Part shown: piece by piece, positions 42,579 to 50,950 of the stretch
Numbering within the stretch: the stretch's first letter is position 1
How the letters are laid out: every line of letters starts with the position of its first letter
Assembly (NCBI RefSeq): GCF_000243135.2
Contig: NC_019903.1
Coordinates: 2,022,001-2,086,000 of the forward strand
Reading direction: 5' to 3'
DNA from: Desulfitobacterium dichloroeliminans LMG P-21439
Lineage (GTDB): Bacteria; Bacillota; Desulfitobacteriia; Desulfitobacteriales; Desulfitobacteriaceae
Length of the DNA stretch: 64,000 bases
Made by a program: the position numbers and the translations under genes
Notes under the pieces: generated by a model
Told to the model about the DNA's origin: nothing
The model's input: only the letters and a program-made list of their open reading frames with translations
Databases searched by the model: none

Positions 42579-45500
42579 CTATTTGGCGACCTCTCCCGCC
42601 TTAGTATTTTCTTTGGCTACCGAGAGCATCAGTTTAATCCGATTGAGTTGGTTCACTTCACTAGCGCCGGGATCATAGTCAATCACAGTAATATTAGCAC
42701 TGGGGTAAGCTTTACGCAAGGAACGAATCATTCCCTTGCCAATGATGTGGTTAGGCAAGCAACCAAAGGGCTGCAAGCAGGCGATATTCATGACACCGGT
42801 GTGCAAGAGTTCGACCATTTCTCCAGTCAAATACCAGCCCTCACCGGTCTGATTAGCTAAGGAGATATGCTCTTCGGCGCAGCGAGCAATCTCTTGAATG
42901 GTGCTGGGAGGAGTAAAACGCTTACTTCCCGCGAGGGCTTTGCGCACATCCTTCCGGTAGTGTTCCATAAGCTTAACCGATAACATGCCATTAAACATAG
43001 CTTTAAAACTGCCCGATAACACATCGAATTTGATTTTGTGGCAATAAGCACAGTATAGTAAGAATCCCATGAGATCCGGCTGTATCACTTCAGCCCCCTC
43101 AGCCTCCAAGAGCTCCACGAGGTTATTATTTGCTGTGGGATGGTATTTGACGAGAATCTCGCCGACAATCCCCACTTTGGGTTTGACCATTCCTTCATGG
43201 ATTTCCAGTTCATCAAAGTCTTTGACCAGCTTATACACGTTCCCTTTGATTTCTTTTGTGTTCCCCCGCCTTAAGGCGACTTGGCATTTCTCCACCCAAT
43301 GATCATAGAGGGCATTAGCGGAACCGGGTACCTTTTCATAAGGGCGGACACGATGGAGAACATTCATGAGCAAGTCTCCATAAACAACTCCCCAAAGAAG
43401 ATCAGGAAGCATCTTCGCCGTAATCTTAAAGCCGGGGTTGGCCTCTAGTCCTGAGGCATTCAAAGAGATAACCGGTACTTGCTCCATACCTATATCCTTC
43501 AACGCCTTCCGAATGAAGGCAATATAATTGGTGGCACGACACCCACCGCCTGTCTGAGAGATAAGCACCGCTGTCCGATTCAAATCATATTTTCCGGATT
43601 TCAAGGCTTCAATCAGTTGCCCGACCACGATAATGGTAGGATAACAGGCATCATTATGAACATGCTTGAGACCTTCATCAATGGCGCCTCGGTCTACTGA
43701 AGGCAAGACCTCTAAATTATATCCCGCTTTCTCGAAGCCCGTCCTTAAAAATTGGAATTGATGAGGGGCCATCTGAGGCGCAATGATGGTGTAATTTTTC
43801 TTCATCTCTTCGCTAAAAACAACACGATCTTCAGCATCATAAAGTTTTTCAGGAATGAAATTCTGTTTATCTCGCTCCTGGACAGCCGCTAATAAAGAAC
43901 GAATACGGATTCTCGCTGCTCCCAGATTCGTGATTTCATCAATCTTCAATACTGTATAAATCTTACCATACTGTTCGAGGATTTCCTTGACCTGATCAAT
44001 CGTTACTGCATCTAAGCCACAACCAAAGGAGTTTAACTGAATCAACTCCAGATTAGGTTGTTCGGCAACGAATTGGGCGGCAGCATAGAGCCGAGTATGG
44101 TACATCCACTGATCAACTACGCGTAGAGGGCGTTCGGGGTTAGTGATATGACGAATAGCGTCTTCAGAGATTACCGCGAGACCAAAGCCTTGCAGAAGTT
44201 CGGGAATGCCATGATGAATCTCCGGATCAATGTGATAGGGACGACCCCCTAAAACAATGCCCTTGATACCATGGGTATCAATATAGCGAAGAGCTTCTTC
44301 ACCTTTTTGGCGAACATCGCTCATATAATGCTCTAATTCCCCATAAGCCTTGTCCATGGCCTGAGTAATTTCCTGTGCAGTCAAAGCCTCAGCCTTAGCC
44401 AGCTCCTCAATAAGGCGTTTTCTCATGTGCTTAGGACTGTCAATGGGTAGGAAAGGTTGATAGAAAGTAATGTTTTCCGACTCAAGAATATCCATATTAG
44501 CCCGGATGGTTTCCGGATAGGACGTAACAATAGGGCAGTTGAAATGATTATTAGATTCAGGGTCTTCTTTAATATTATAGGGAATGGACGGATAGAAAAT
44601 CTTCTTAACCCCTTTTTTCACCAAATCTGAAATATGCCCGTGGACGAGCTTGGCCGGGAAACATTCAGATTCAGAAGGAATGGTATCGATTCCTGTTTCG
44701 TAGAGCTTTTTCGTTGAACGCCCAGATAAAACCACTCGATAGCCTAATTCCGTGAAGAAGGTAAACCAGAAAGGATAATCCTCATAAATATTGAGGACAC
44801 GGGGTATTCCCATGATCCCTCGCGAAGCTTCATCCTTAGCTAAGGACTTATAATTAAATACTCGCTTGTATTTGTAATCGTACAGGTTGGGTAGGTCATT
44901 TTCGACTTTTTCTTGTCCGGCACCACGCTCACAACGGTTGCCGGAAATAAAAGTCTCACCATTAGAAAAATGCTTGAGGGTAAGTTGGCAATTATTCCCA
45001 CATAAACCACAGCGCTTCATCGTCGTTTCCGTGGCAAAGGCCTGAAGTTGATCAGCTTGCAGTAGGTGAGTCACATACTCCTTAGTAAAACGCTCTTTAG
45101 CAATAAGGGCTGCCCCAAAAGCTCCCATGATTCCGGCAATATCCGGGCGGACGACATGACGACCCAGGAGCTTTTCCAGGGAACGCAACACAGCATCGTT
45201 GTAGAAGGTTCCTCCTTGAACAACAATTTTGTCCCCTAATTCCTCTGTATTGTGCAGACGGATGACCTTAAATAAAGCATTCTTAATAACCGACATGGAA
45301 ATACCCGCAGAAATATCACTGACCGTTGCCCCTTCTTTTTGGGCCTGCTTCACCTTTGAATTCATGAATACGGTGCAGCGAGTGCCCAGGTCTACAGCCT
45401 TCTGGGATTGTAGCCCGATGCGAGCAAATTCCCTCACATCCATATTCAGGGAATTTGCAAAGGTTTCCACAAAGGATCCGCACCCGGAAGAACAAGCCTC

Positions 45501-46826
45501 ATTAAGCATGATCGAATCAATCACACCATTTTTAATGACCAGGCTCTTCATATCTTGACCGCCAATATCCAAGACAAAATTAACTCCGGGCAGGAAAAAA
45601 TCAGCGGCTTTGGCATGCGCCACAGTCTCTATTTCACCAATATCCACCTTGAGAGCAGTCTTAATCAGCTGTTCACCATAGCCAGTTACAGTGGAATTTC
45701 GTATCTTGATATCTGGATTCAATCTTGCATACATGTCTTTAAGGGCATCAATGGTTGATTCTAAGGGACTGCCCATATTACTTCCATAGTAGGAATAGAG
45801 CAAGCCTCCCTCTTCATCAATGAGAGAAACCTTTGTCGTGGTCGATCCTGCATCAATTCCCAGGTAGGCATTACCTGAATAATGACTGGGATCAGTGCGA
45901 TTCACTTTATGGAGAGCATGTCTCTCCTTAAATGCCATATATTCTTCCTCATCAATAAAGAGAGGCTCAGCGTTGGATTCTTCATCATGAATGATGTTGT
46001 TGAGATAAGGTGCCTTATCATACATGACTTGTGAATAAAATGGCTGCTCAGTTTGCGAGGCTAAGGCGGCACCAATAGCCACAAAATATTGTGCATCTTC
46101 GGGGAAAATAGCATAATCCCCTTCCAGCTTCAGGGTTTCTACAAATCGTTTGCGTAGCTCGGATAGGAAGTACAACGGCCCACCCAGAAAAGCAACTCTG
46201 CCACGAATGGGGCGACCTTGAGCTAGGGCTGTGATGGTCTGATTGACTACAGCTTGGAGAACCGAAACAGCTACATCTTCTTTAGCGGCACCTTCATTTA
46301 ATAAAGGCTGAACATCAGATTTAGCAAAAACACCGCATCGGGAGGCAATGGGATAAACGGTTTTGTAGTCTTTAGCCAGCTCATTTAAGCCTTCTGCATC
46401 CACTTGCAGCAGCGCAGCCATCTGGTCAATAAAGGCCCCTGTGCCTCCGGCGCAGGTGCCGTTCATTCTTTGTTCAATTGATTCGCCAAAATAGGTGATT
46501 TTGGCATCTTCTCCCCCCAGTTCGATAGCAACATCCGTCTGGGGTATCAGCTTTTTAACAGCTGTGGTTCCGGCAATAACCTCTTGAACGAACGGAATCT
46601 CTAACTTTTTAGCTAAATTAAAACCACCTGAACCAGCAATCATCATGGTGATGAGTTGTCCATTCGTTATTGACTTTGCATCTTCTAGCATCGAAAGAAC
46701 TGTATCTTTGATATTCGAAAAGTGCCTCAAATATTGTTTATAGACAATGCCTTGTTCAGGACTGAGAATAACCATTTTAACAGTCGTAGAACCCACATCG
46801 AGCCCAACATTGAGCACCTTGGCCAT
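42579..46826 (-). CDS. Fused double-ASKHA activase / 2-hydroxyacyl-CoA dehydratase-type protein
   Basis: A 1415-residue protein. Two BadF/BcrA/HgdC-type ATPase domains are visible. The first (about 1-270) starts [20 protein letters not shown] and has [13 protein letters not shown] and [13 protein letters not shown]. The second (about 320-590) starts [20 protein letters not shown] and has [14 protein letters not shown] and [13 protein letters not shown]. The Cys pairs are those that hold the shared 4Fe-4S cluster in Hgd[10 protein letters not shown] / GNRCERGAG motif follows near 620, then a DUF2229-type and HgdB-like region (about 670-1400) with [24 protein letters not shown] and [12 protein letters not shown]. 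Such proteins use ATP to fire low-potential electrons; substrate unknown. First gene of the cluster, strong AGGAGG. Confidence 0.9.
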   Translation of the reverse strand: MAKVLNVGLDVGSTTVKMVILSPEQGIVYKQYLRHFSNIKDTVLSMLEDAKSITNGQLITMMIAGSGGFNLAKKLEIPFVQEVIAGTTAVKKLIPQTDVAIELGGEDAKITYFGESIEQRMNGTCAGGTGAFIDQMAALLQVDAEGLNELAKDYKTVYPIASRCGVFAKSDVQPLLNEGAAKEDVAVSVLQAVVNQTITALAQGRPIRGRVAFLGGPLYFLSELRKRFVETLKLEGDYAIFPEDAQYFVAIGAALASQTEQPFYSQVMYDKAPYLNNIIHDEESNAEPLFIDEEEYMAFKERHALHKVNRTDPSHYSGNAYLGIDAGSTTTKVSLIDEEGGLLYSYYGSNMGSPLESTIDALKDMYARLNPDIKIRNSTVTGYGEQLIKTALKVDIGEIETVAHAKAADFFLPGVNFVLDIGGQDMKSLVIKNGVIDSIMLNEACSSGCGSFVETFANSLNMDVREFARIGLQSQKAVDLGTRCTVFMNSKVKQAQKEGATVSDISAGISMSVIKNALFKVIRLHNTEELGDKIVVQGGTFYNDAVLRSLEKLLGRHVVRPDIAGIMGAFGAALIAKERFTKEYVTHLLQADQLQAFATETTMKRCGLCGNNCQLTLKHFSNGETFISGNRCERGAGQEKVENDLPNLYDYKYKRVFNYKSLAKDEASRGIMGIPRVLNIYEDYPFWFTFFTELGYRVVLSGRSTKKLYETGIDTIPSESECFPAKLVHGHISDLVKKGVKKIFYPSIPYNIKEDPESNNHFNCPIVTSYPETIRANMDILESENITFYQPFLPIDSPKHMRKRLIEELAKAEALTAQEITQAMDKAYGELEHYMSDVRQKGEEALRYIDTHGIKGIVLGGRPYHIDPEIHHGIPELLQGFGLAVISEDAIRHITNPERPLRVVDQWMYHTRLYAAAQFVAEQPNLELIQLNSFGCGLDAVTIDQVKEILEQYGKIYTVLKIDEITNLGAARIRIRSLLAAVQERDKQNFIPEKLYDAEDRVVFSEEMKKNYTIIAPQMAPHQFQFLRTGFEKAGYNLEVLPSVDRGAIDEGLKHVHNDACYPTIIVVGQLIEALKSGKYDLNRTAVLISQTGGGCRATNYIAFIRKALKDIGMEQVPVISLNASGLEANPGFKITAKMLPDLLWGVVYGDLLMNVLHRVRPYEKVPGSANALYDHWVEKCQVALRRGNTKEIKGNVYKLVKDFDELEIHEGMVKPKVGIVGEILVKYHPTANNNLVELLEAEGAEVIQPDLMGFLLYCAYCHKIKFDVLSGSFKAMFNGMLSVKLMEHYRKDVRKALAGSKRFTPPSTIQEIARCAEEHISLANQTGEGWYLTGEMVELLHTGVMNIACLQPFGCLPNHIIGKGMIRSLRKAYPSANITVIDYDPGASEVNQLNRIKLMLSVAKENTKAGEVAK

Positions 46827-46859
46827 TCATTTTCCTCCTATCCAATCAATTCGAAGCAA

Positions 46860-46878
46860 TATATATACTGTATATATA
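46860..46878. promoter_or_regulatory. 19-bp palindrome overlapping the activase promoter (candidate GntR operator)
   Basis: The core ATATATACTGTATATAT at 46861-46877 is a perfect 8+1+8 palindrome, extended by one more pair. It overlaps the -10 of the promoter for the cluster and is 33 bp before the start codon. HutC-type regulators commonly bind AT-rich palindromes of about this size, and the cluster encodes one. Confidence 0.55.
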
Positions 46879-46899
46879 CTATAACATAACACTAGACAA
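46871..46899 (-). promoter_or_regulatory. Probable sigma-A promoter of the activase-UroD-corrinoid cluster
   Basis: On the minus strand TTGTCT and TATATA are exactly 17 bases apart (each 4 of 6 to consensus), about 45 bp before the activase start. The remaining part of the 46827-47156 gap is AT-rich and shows no gene. Confidence 0.5.
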
Positions 46900-47156
46900 T
46901 TAATGAGTTGTCAGAATATATCTGCGTCATATAGATTAGGGTATTCCGGGATTAATAGTTATCACAGGAGAATATTCCCAATAAAATTTTGGGGCTTCTG
47001 GACAATATTATAATAGTAATATATGAAATGTATTGTGATTCGAGACACACTTGAGAAAGGTTTTACAGTTGTTATATTCGTATAATAATTCTACATAAAA
47101 TCTAGATTTCCTTTACTTAAGCTATGTGTTAAGGAAAACACTACGGCACAAAAAAA

Positions 47157-47197
47157 GAACCAGATTGTGCAGTAGTCGTCTGCAACAATCTGGTTTC
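47157..47197 (-). terminator. Terminator of the LysM gene
   Basis: GAAACCAGATTGT pairs with ACAATCTGGTTC with a GCAG/CTGC inner stem. Seven T follow on the minus strand, 18 bp after the stop. Confidence 0.9.
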
Positions 47198-47214
47198 TTC
47201 TTATAGCCTAGCCA

Positions 47215-48339
47215 TTATCGGCAATTTACACCCAGCGCAGTCCAGGTCTTAATTCCTACAATGCCATCCTGTGCTAGTCCTTTACTCTTTTGGAAGGCAA
47301 TCACCGCCGCTTGCGTCTTGGATCCAAAAATTCCGTCAATGCCACCCGGGCTAAAACCTTGAGCTGCTAAAAGGGTCTGTAGCTCTCTAACAGCTGGTCC
47401 GCGGGATCCCATCCGCAAGGTGGGGCAAGGTTGCGTTGGCGGTGGTGGTGGGGTCATACAATTGACACCCAATGCCGTCCATGTTTGAACACCGACGATG
47501 CCATCCACTAGTAACCCCCTGCTCCTTTGGAAAGCGATAACAGCGGCTTCTGTCTTAGGTCCGAAGATACCGTCAATCGCTCCCGGACTAAAGCCATGGG
47601 ATGTAAGCAGTTGTTGCAGGCGAACAACATCAGGTCCCCTAGATCCTTGACGTAGTGTGGGACACGGACTTGGTGGCGGTGGTGGTGGGGTCATACAATT
47701 GACACCCAATGCCGTCCATGTTTGAACACCGACGATGCCATCCACTAATAACCCCCTGCTCCTTTGGAAAGCGATAACAGCGGCTTCTGTCTTAGGTCCG
47801 AAGATACCGTCAATCGCTCCCGGACTAAAGCCATGGGATGTAAGCAGTTGTTGCAGGCGAACCACATCAGGTCCCGTAGATCCTTGACGCAAGGTGGGGC
47901 AAGGTTGCGTTGGCGGTGGAGTCATGCAGTTTACTCCCAAAGCCGTCCAGGTCTGAACACCTACAATACCATCGACTACTAAACCCCTGCTTTGTTGGAA
48001 GGCGATGACTGCTGCTTGCGTTCTCGGTCCAAAAATTCCATCGATAGCTCCCGGGCTAAAGCCGTGAGAAGTAAGAAGTTGTTGTAAATGTACTACTGAA
48101 GGGCCTTGAGAACCCTGTCTCAGAACGGGGCAAGGGTTGGGTTGCGCACCCATTTGCCCATCCATGGGCATTTGCGAATTCATAGGATAAGCTTGAGTTG
48201 GAACACAAATTACTTGACCTGGGAAAAGACACATTGGATCACTGATTTGCGGATTTAACATGAGAAGCTCTTCGACAGTGGTATTGAACATGCATGCAAT
48301 GTCAAAAAGAGTTTCCCCAGGTTTGACCACATAATTCAT
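47215..48339 (-). CDS. LysM protein with four peptidoglycan-binding modules
   Basis: About 374 residues. One LysM domain (residues 2-46, VVKPGETLFDIACMFNTTVE, FPGQVICVP) is followed by a Gln/Met/Pro linker. Four PG_binding_1 modules of about 67 residues come next, each with LQQLLTSHGFSPGAIDGIFG-type and QAAVIAFQ...G..VDGIVG sequence, joined by Pro-rich linkers. No signal peptide or catalytic domain is present, so it may be a spore-coat or cortex binding protein loaded by another route. ATG at 48339 has GGGG upstream; the longer frame to 48381 lacks one. The middle modules are nearly identical in DNA, which points to recent duplication or conversion. Confidence 0.9.
   Translation of the reverse strand: MNYVVKPGETLFDIACMFNTTVEELLMLNPQISDPMCLFPGQVICVPTQAYPMNSQMPMDGQMGAQPNPCPVLRQGSQGPSVVHLQQLLTSHGFSPGAIDGIFGPRTQAAVIAFQQSRGLVVDGIVGVQTWTALGVNCMTPPPTQPCPTLRQGSTGPDVVRLQQLLTSHGFSPGAIDGIFGPKTEAAVIAFQRSRGLLVDGIVGVQTWTALGVNCMTPPPPPPSPCPTLRQGSRGPDVVRLQQLLTSHGFSPGAIDGIFGPKTEAAVIAFQRSRGLLVDGIVGVQTWTALGVNCMTPPPPPTQPCPTLRMGSRGPAVRELQTLLAAQGFSPGGIDGIFGSKTQAAVIAFQKSKGLAQDGIVGIKTWTALGVNCR
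47454..47921 (-). repeat. Near-identical tandem 231-237-bp repeats
   Basis: The copies starting at 47454 and 47691 differ by only one or two bases over their first about 185 bp and then diverge in the linker. They encode the second and third peptidoglycan-binding modules of the protein numbered from the N-terminus. Confidence 0.85.
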
Positions 48340-48430
48340 AGCTACACCCCTTTCCATAGATTTTCCGTATATCCTATGCAAAAGACTCCGGAATGCTATT
48401 GGAAAAGGGCTAACAGCAAGAGAAATTTGG

Positions 48431-48886
48431 TTAGCTCTCTTGGGCCTGAAGTGAATCGAGATGGCGATGTAAGCGCTTTAGCACCCGCTGGAACTGAAAG
48501 GAATGCAGCGCTGAAATATTGATAATTCGCGCCACGTAACCCATCACTCTCCCATGGGGCTCTAAATTTATGGAATAGCTAACCTTAGTATTACCGTTTG
48601 CTAATTCCTCAAGATCCCACCAACTCTCTCCTAGAACTACCCCTTGGTAATAGCGGATGTCAACACGATGAGGAAAATTCAAGGCTGTGGTTTCACAACG
48701 AAACCATCCCCCTGAAGCCCACACTTCAATCTTAGCGTGAAGATGGTCGCGTGTTTGTTCCAAGATGCGAACCCGAAATTCTCCAGGCCACCAGCTTTTA
48801 TAACCTGGAATGTCTGCAAGTATCGAATAGACCTTTTGCGGAGGATAAGGATATTCATAGGAATCCCTGGCCTGTATTCTACTCAT
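48431..48886 (-). CDS. SRPBCC/START-like (coenzyme Q-binding, polyketide cyclase type) protein
   Basis: 151 residues with the helix-grip pattern SYEYPYPPQKVYSILADIPG, YKSWWPGEFRVRILEQ, GESWWDLEELANGNTKVSYS and a long final helix FQRVLKRLHRHLDSL. Family members bind hydrophobic ligands in a deep cavity. Ligand unknown. It overlaps the upstream DUF454 gene by 4 bp, so the pair is translationally coupled with the ArsC-like gene ahead of them. Confidence 0.85.
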   Translation of the reverse strand: MSRIQARDSYEYPYPPQKVYSILADIPGYKSWWPGEFRVRILEQTRDHLHAKIEVWASGGWFRCETTALNFPHRVDIRYYQGVVLGESWWDLEELANGNTKVSYSINLEPHGRVMGYVARIINISALHSFQFQRVLKRLHRHLDSLQAQES

Positions 48887-49305
48887 TCTTTAGTCGATCC
48901 TTCCTGCACGTTGCTTTCATCATGAGGGTTCTCGAGCAGCTCTGGTGTCTTAGTTTTTTGACTAAGTATAAAAATTGTCACCCCAATTCCAATTCCACTA
49001 AGCAGAATACGCACCCAGAGAAGCTCAATCAAAAAAACCATGGAAGCTGTCATGGACAACCAAAGGAGGGTGATGGAAAGTAGTTTGGCGTGTAATGGGA
49101 TGCCCTTATCCTCATAATAATCCTTTAGATAGGGTCCCAGCCATGGATTCTCCATAAGCCGCTTGTGGTGCTTTTCAGAACTTCTCATATAGCAGGCACC
49201 CGCCAATAAAACAAAGGGAGTGGTGGGAATAATGGGTAAAAATATCCCGATGACGCCAAGTACAACACTCAGGGTCCCCACCCCTATCAATATTGATTTC
49301 AGCAT
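48883..49305 (-). CDS. DUF454 (YbaN-like) membrane protein
   Basis: About 140 residues. Family signature GVIGIFLPIIPTTPFVLLAG and YMRSSEKHHKRLMENPWLGP lies near the start, followed by two membrane segments (LLSITLLWLSMTASMVFLIE and LWVRILLSGIGIGVTIFIL). Function of the family is unknown. The ATG at 49305 is chosen because the family sequence begins there and it lies 11 bp past the upstream stop. The longer frame to 49452 overlaps the ArsC-like gene and carries unrelated residues. Confidence 0.88.
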   Translation of the reverse strand: MLKSILIGVGTLSVVLGVIGIFLPIIPTTPFVLLAGACYMRSSEKHHKRLMENPWLGPYLKDYYEDKGIPLHAKLLSITLLWLSMTASMVFLIELLWVRILLSGIGIGVTIFILSQKTKTPELLENPHDESNVQEGSTKE

Positions 49306-49315
49306 AGAATTCCCA

Positions 49316-49654
49316 TCACTCCCACTCTTTCCAAATCTCCGGTAGATAACCCACCGTAGCTTTCTTGCCATTACGAACGATAGGAGTAACATAGAGCTTG
49401 GGGTGCGCAAGGAGAAGCTCTTCTCGAATCTCAGCACTGCGGATCTGATCAAGGTTTAAGGCTTTGTATTCTTTAACCTGCTTATTGATTAGATCATTCA
49501 AGGGGACAGAGGCTTTGACACTTTGTAATTCACCTTTACTTAAGGTTTTTTCATTGAGATCGATAAACTGAAACTTAATGTTTCGTTCCTTAAAATATCG
49601 CTCCGCCTTTTTAGTATCAAAGCATTTTTTAACGCCAAAGATTTGTATATTCAA
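49316..49654 (-). CDS. ArsC/Spx-family thioredoxin-fold protein
   Basis: 112 residues with the start IQIFGVKKCFDTKKAERYFK and NIKFQFIDLNEKTLSKGELQ, and later ELLLAHPKLYVTPIVRNGKK, the ArsC-type thioredoxin fold. Only the first Cys of the Spx CxxC place is present (CFDT), so it is neither a redox-switched Spx nor clearly an arsenate reductase. It is first in a three-gene operon with DUF454 and SRPBCC proteins. Confidence 0.85.
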   Translation of the reverse strand: MNIQIFGVKKCFDTKKAERYFKERNIKFQFIDLNEKTLSKGELQSVKASVPLNDLINKQVKEYKALNLDQIRSAEIREELLLAHPKLYVTPIVRNGKKATVGYLPEIWKEWE

Positions 49655-49752
49655 AGGACTTCCTCCTTACTCAAGTCGAAGTTGCAATTTTATATCCACC
49701 AAGTACAATGCTTCTGAAGCATACGTATTAAAAATACCATAGTTTATCCGTT

Positions 49753-49799
49753 AAAAAAAGGCCTTTCCTGACATGTTTCCATGGTCGAGGAAAGGCCTT
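49753..49799 (-). terminator. Terminator of the 49808-50752 gene
   Basis: The arms AAGGCCTTTCCT and AGGAAAGGCCTT form a perfect 12-bp stem 9 bp after the stop, followed by seven T on the minus strand. Confidence 0.92.
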
Positions 49800-49807
49800 G
49801 CGGTCGC

Positions 49808-50752
49808 TTATGCTCTTCTTAATTCATTCCCTTGGTGGATGATCTTCTGCATATTATCTTGGAGACTGGAAGAGAATATCGTTTCCAACCAAGTAAAATA
49901 ATTTCTTATAACGACTTGGTCCTCCTGACAAAGCTCCATATAAGCTACTAACGACATGTATTCGGTTTCATAAAGCAGTGAAGCGATAAAAATCTCCGCA
50001 AAAATTTCTTCCCATTCCTCTGGGCTCTTGGAATAATCATCAAATATTTTCTGATACATGTTCAAAAATCCCGGAGGCATCACCAAAACGTCCTCGGTTA
50101 GAACATAATGGAGAATGTGACTCAAAGCATGGAGAATAGGGATAAGGGAATCCTCCCCTGCCTTACCGGGTTGAAAGATGCCTAGACAATGGAGCCGAGG
50201 TATAATCATAAGGTTTCCTTCTTTTGCTTTTAACCCAAAGTCCAACAAAGGTACGAGAAGAGGGTCTTTCGTGATGCTATGAAAGAATATGGGATACTCC
50301 TCTTTGATAAGGGCTAAAGCTAAGCTCACCTCATGGCTTGGTCCAGTTATTTTTGCCCAGGGGGCTTGTCGCAACCCGGAGCTTCCTTGGTCTGCAAGGG
50401 ATAAAACTTTTAGCAATTCCAGTACTTCTCCGGTAAAGTTTGCAAAACGGATATCTTCAGGGAGGCTGCCCAAGACATAACATACCCAAAAGGCTAAAGC
50501 ATCTTCAGGCGGAATAAGAGTATACAAGCAACGCGCGTGATAATGCTTAAATCGGATATCATCTGCAGTTTGGCGAAGATATACAATCAATTGTTGTAAG
50601 GAATGTTTATCTGCCTTGGCAAATTGATCTATGACCTGCTGAAGAAGCTCCACAGCCTCATCAGGGTAACGTAAATTTCTAAACTTTTTCTGATAGACCA
50701 AGGGTTGTTCAGCTCGTGCACCGCTGCGCGGCATCTTGCTTTGAAGAAGCAT
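49808..50752 (-). CDS. Hypothetical helical protein
   Basis: 314 residues, no signal peptide or membrane segment. The middle has IIPRLHCLGIFQPGKAG and LIPILHALSHILHYVLTEDV, with several His in a helix, then YSKSPEEWEEIFAEIFIASL. The mix of His and Glu in successive helices could bind metal, but no HExxH is present. I recognise no family. GGGGTG is the ribosome site. It has its own terminator and stands alone. The N-terminal about 25 residues are basic and disordered (MPRSGARAEQPLVYQKKFRN). Confidence 0.65.
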   Translation of the reverse strand: MLLQSKMPRSGARAEQPLVYQKKFRNLRYPDEAVELLQQVIDQFAKADKHSLQQLIVYLRQTADDIRFKHYHARCLYTLIPPEDALAFWVCYVLGSLPEDIRFANFTGEVLELLKVLSLADQGSSGLRQAPWAKITGPSHEVSLALALIKEEYPIFFHSITKDPLLVPLLDFGLKAKEGNLMIIPRLHCLGIFQPGKAGEDSLIPILHALSHILHYVLTEDVLVMPPGFLNMYQKIFDDYSKSPEEWEEIFAEIFIASLLYETEYMSLVAYMELCQEDQVVIRNYFTWLETIFSSSLQDNMQKIIHQGNELRRA

Positions 50753-50950
50753 CTTTAATCACCCCAATTTCAGGTTTTGTAAAGAAAACCCGGCTCCGCC
50801 GTGCCCCAAACTTATTGTTCAAGTAAGACGGAACCGCTGGTTGCCCTAATACTTTCTACCTATAAAAGCTTCTATGCTTTCTTATAGTGTGATTAAGAGT
50901 TTCGCTGGGACAAGCTGATTCTCCTTGGTAAATATTGTCTATTATTTCAT

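Noticed and set aside
43069-45758. Several plus-strand open frames opposite the 1415-residue gene
   Set aside because: They are shadows of a gene with continuous family motifs and lack ribosome sites.
47215-48339. Regular long DNA repeats that could suggest a repeat array
   Set aside because: The units of 231-237 bp are in frame and encode peptidoglycan-binding modules; there are no short repeats with unique spacers, so it is not CRISPR.
49305-49452. A longer start for the DUF454 protein
   Set aside because: The additional 49 residues overlap the ArsC-like gene in another frame and do not belong to the family.
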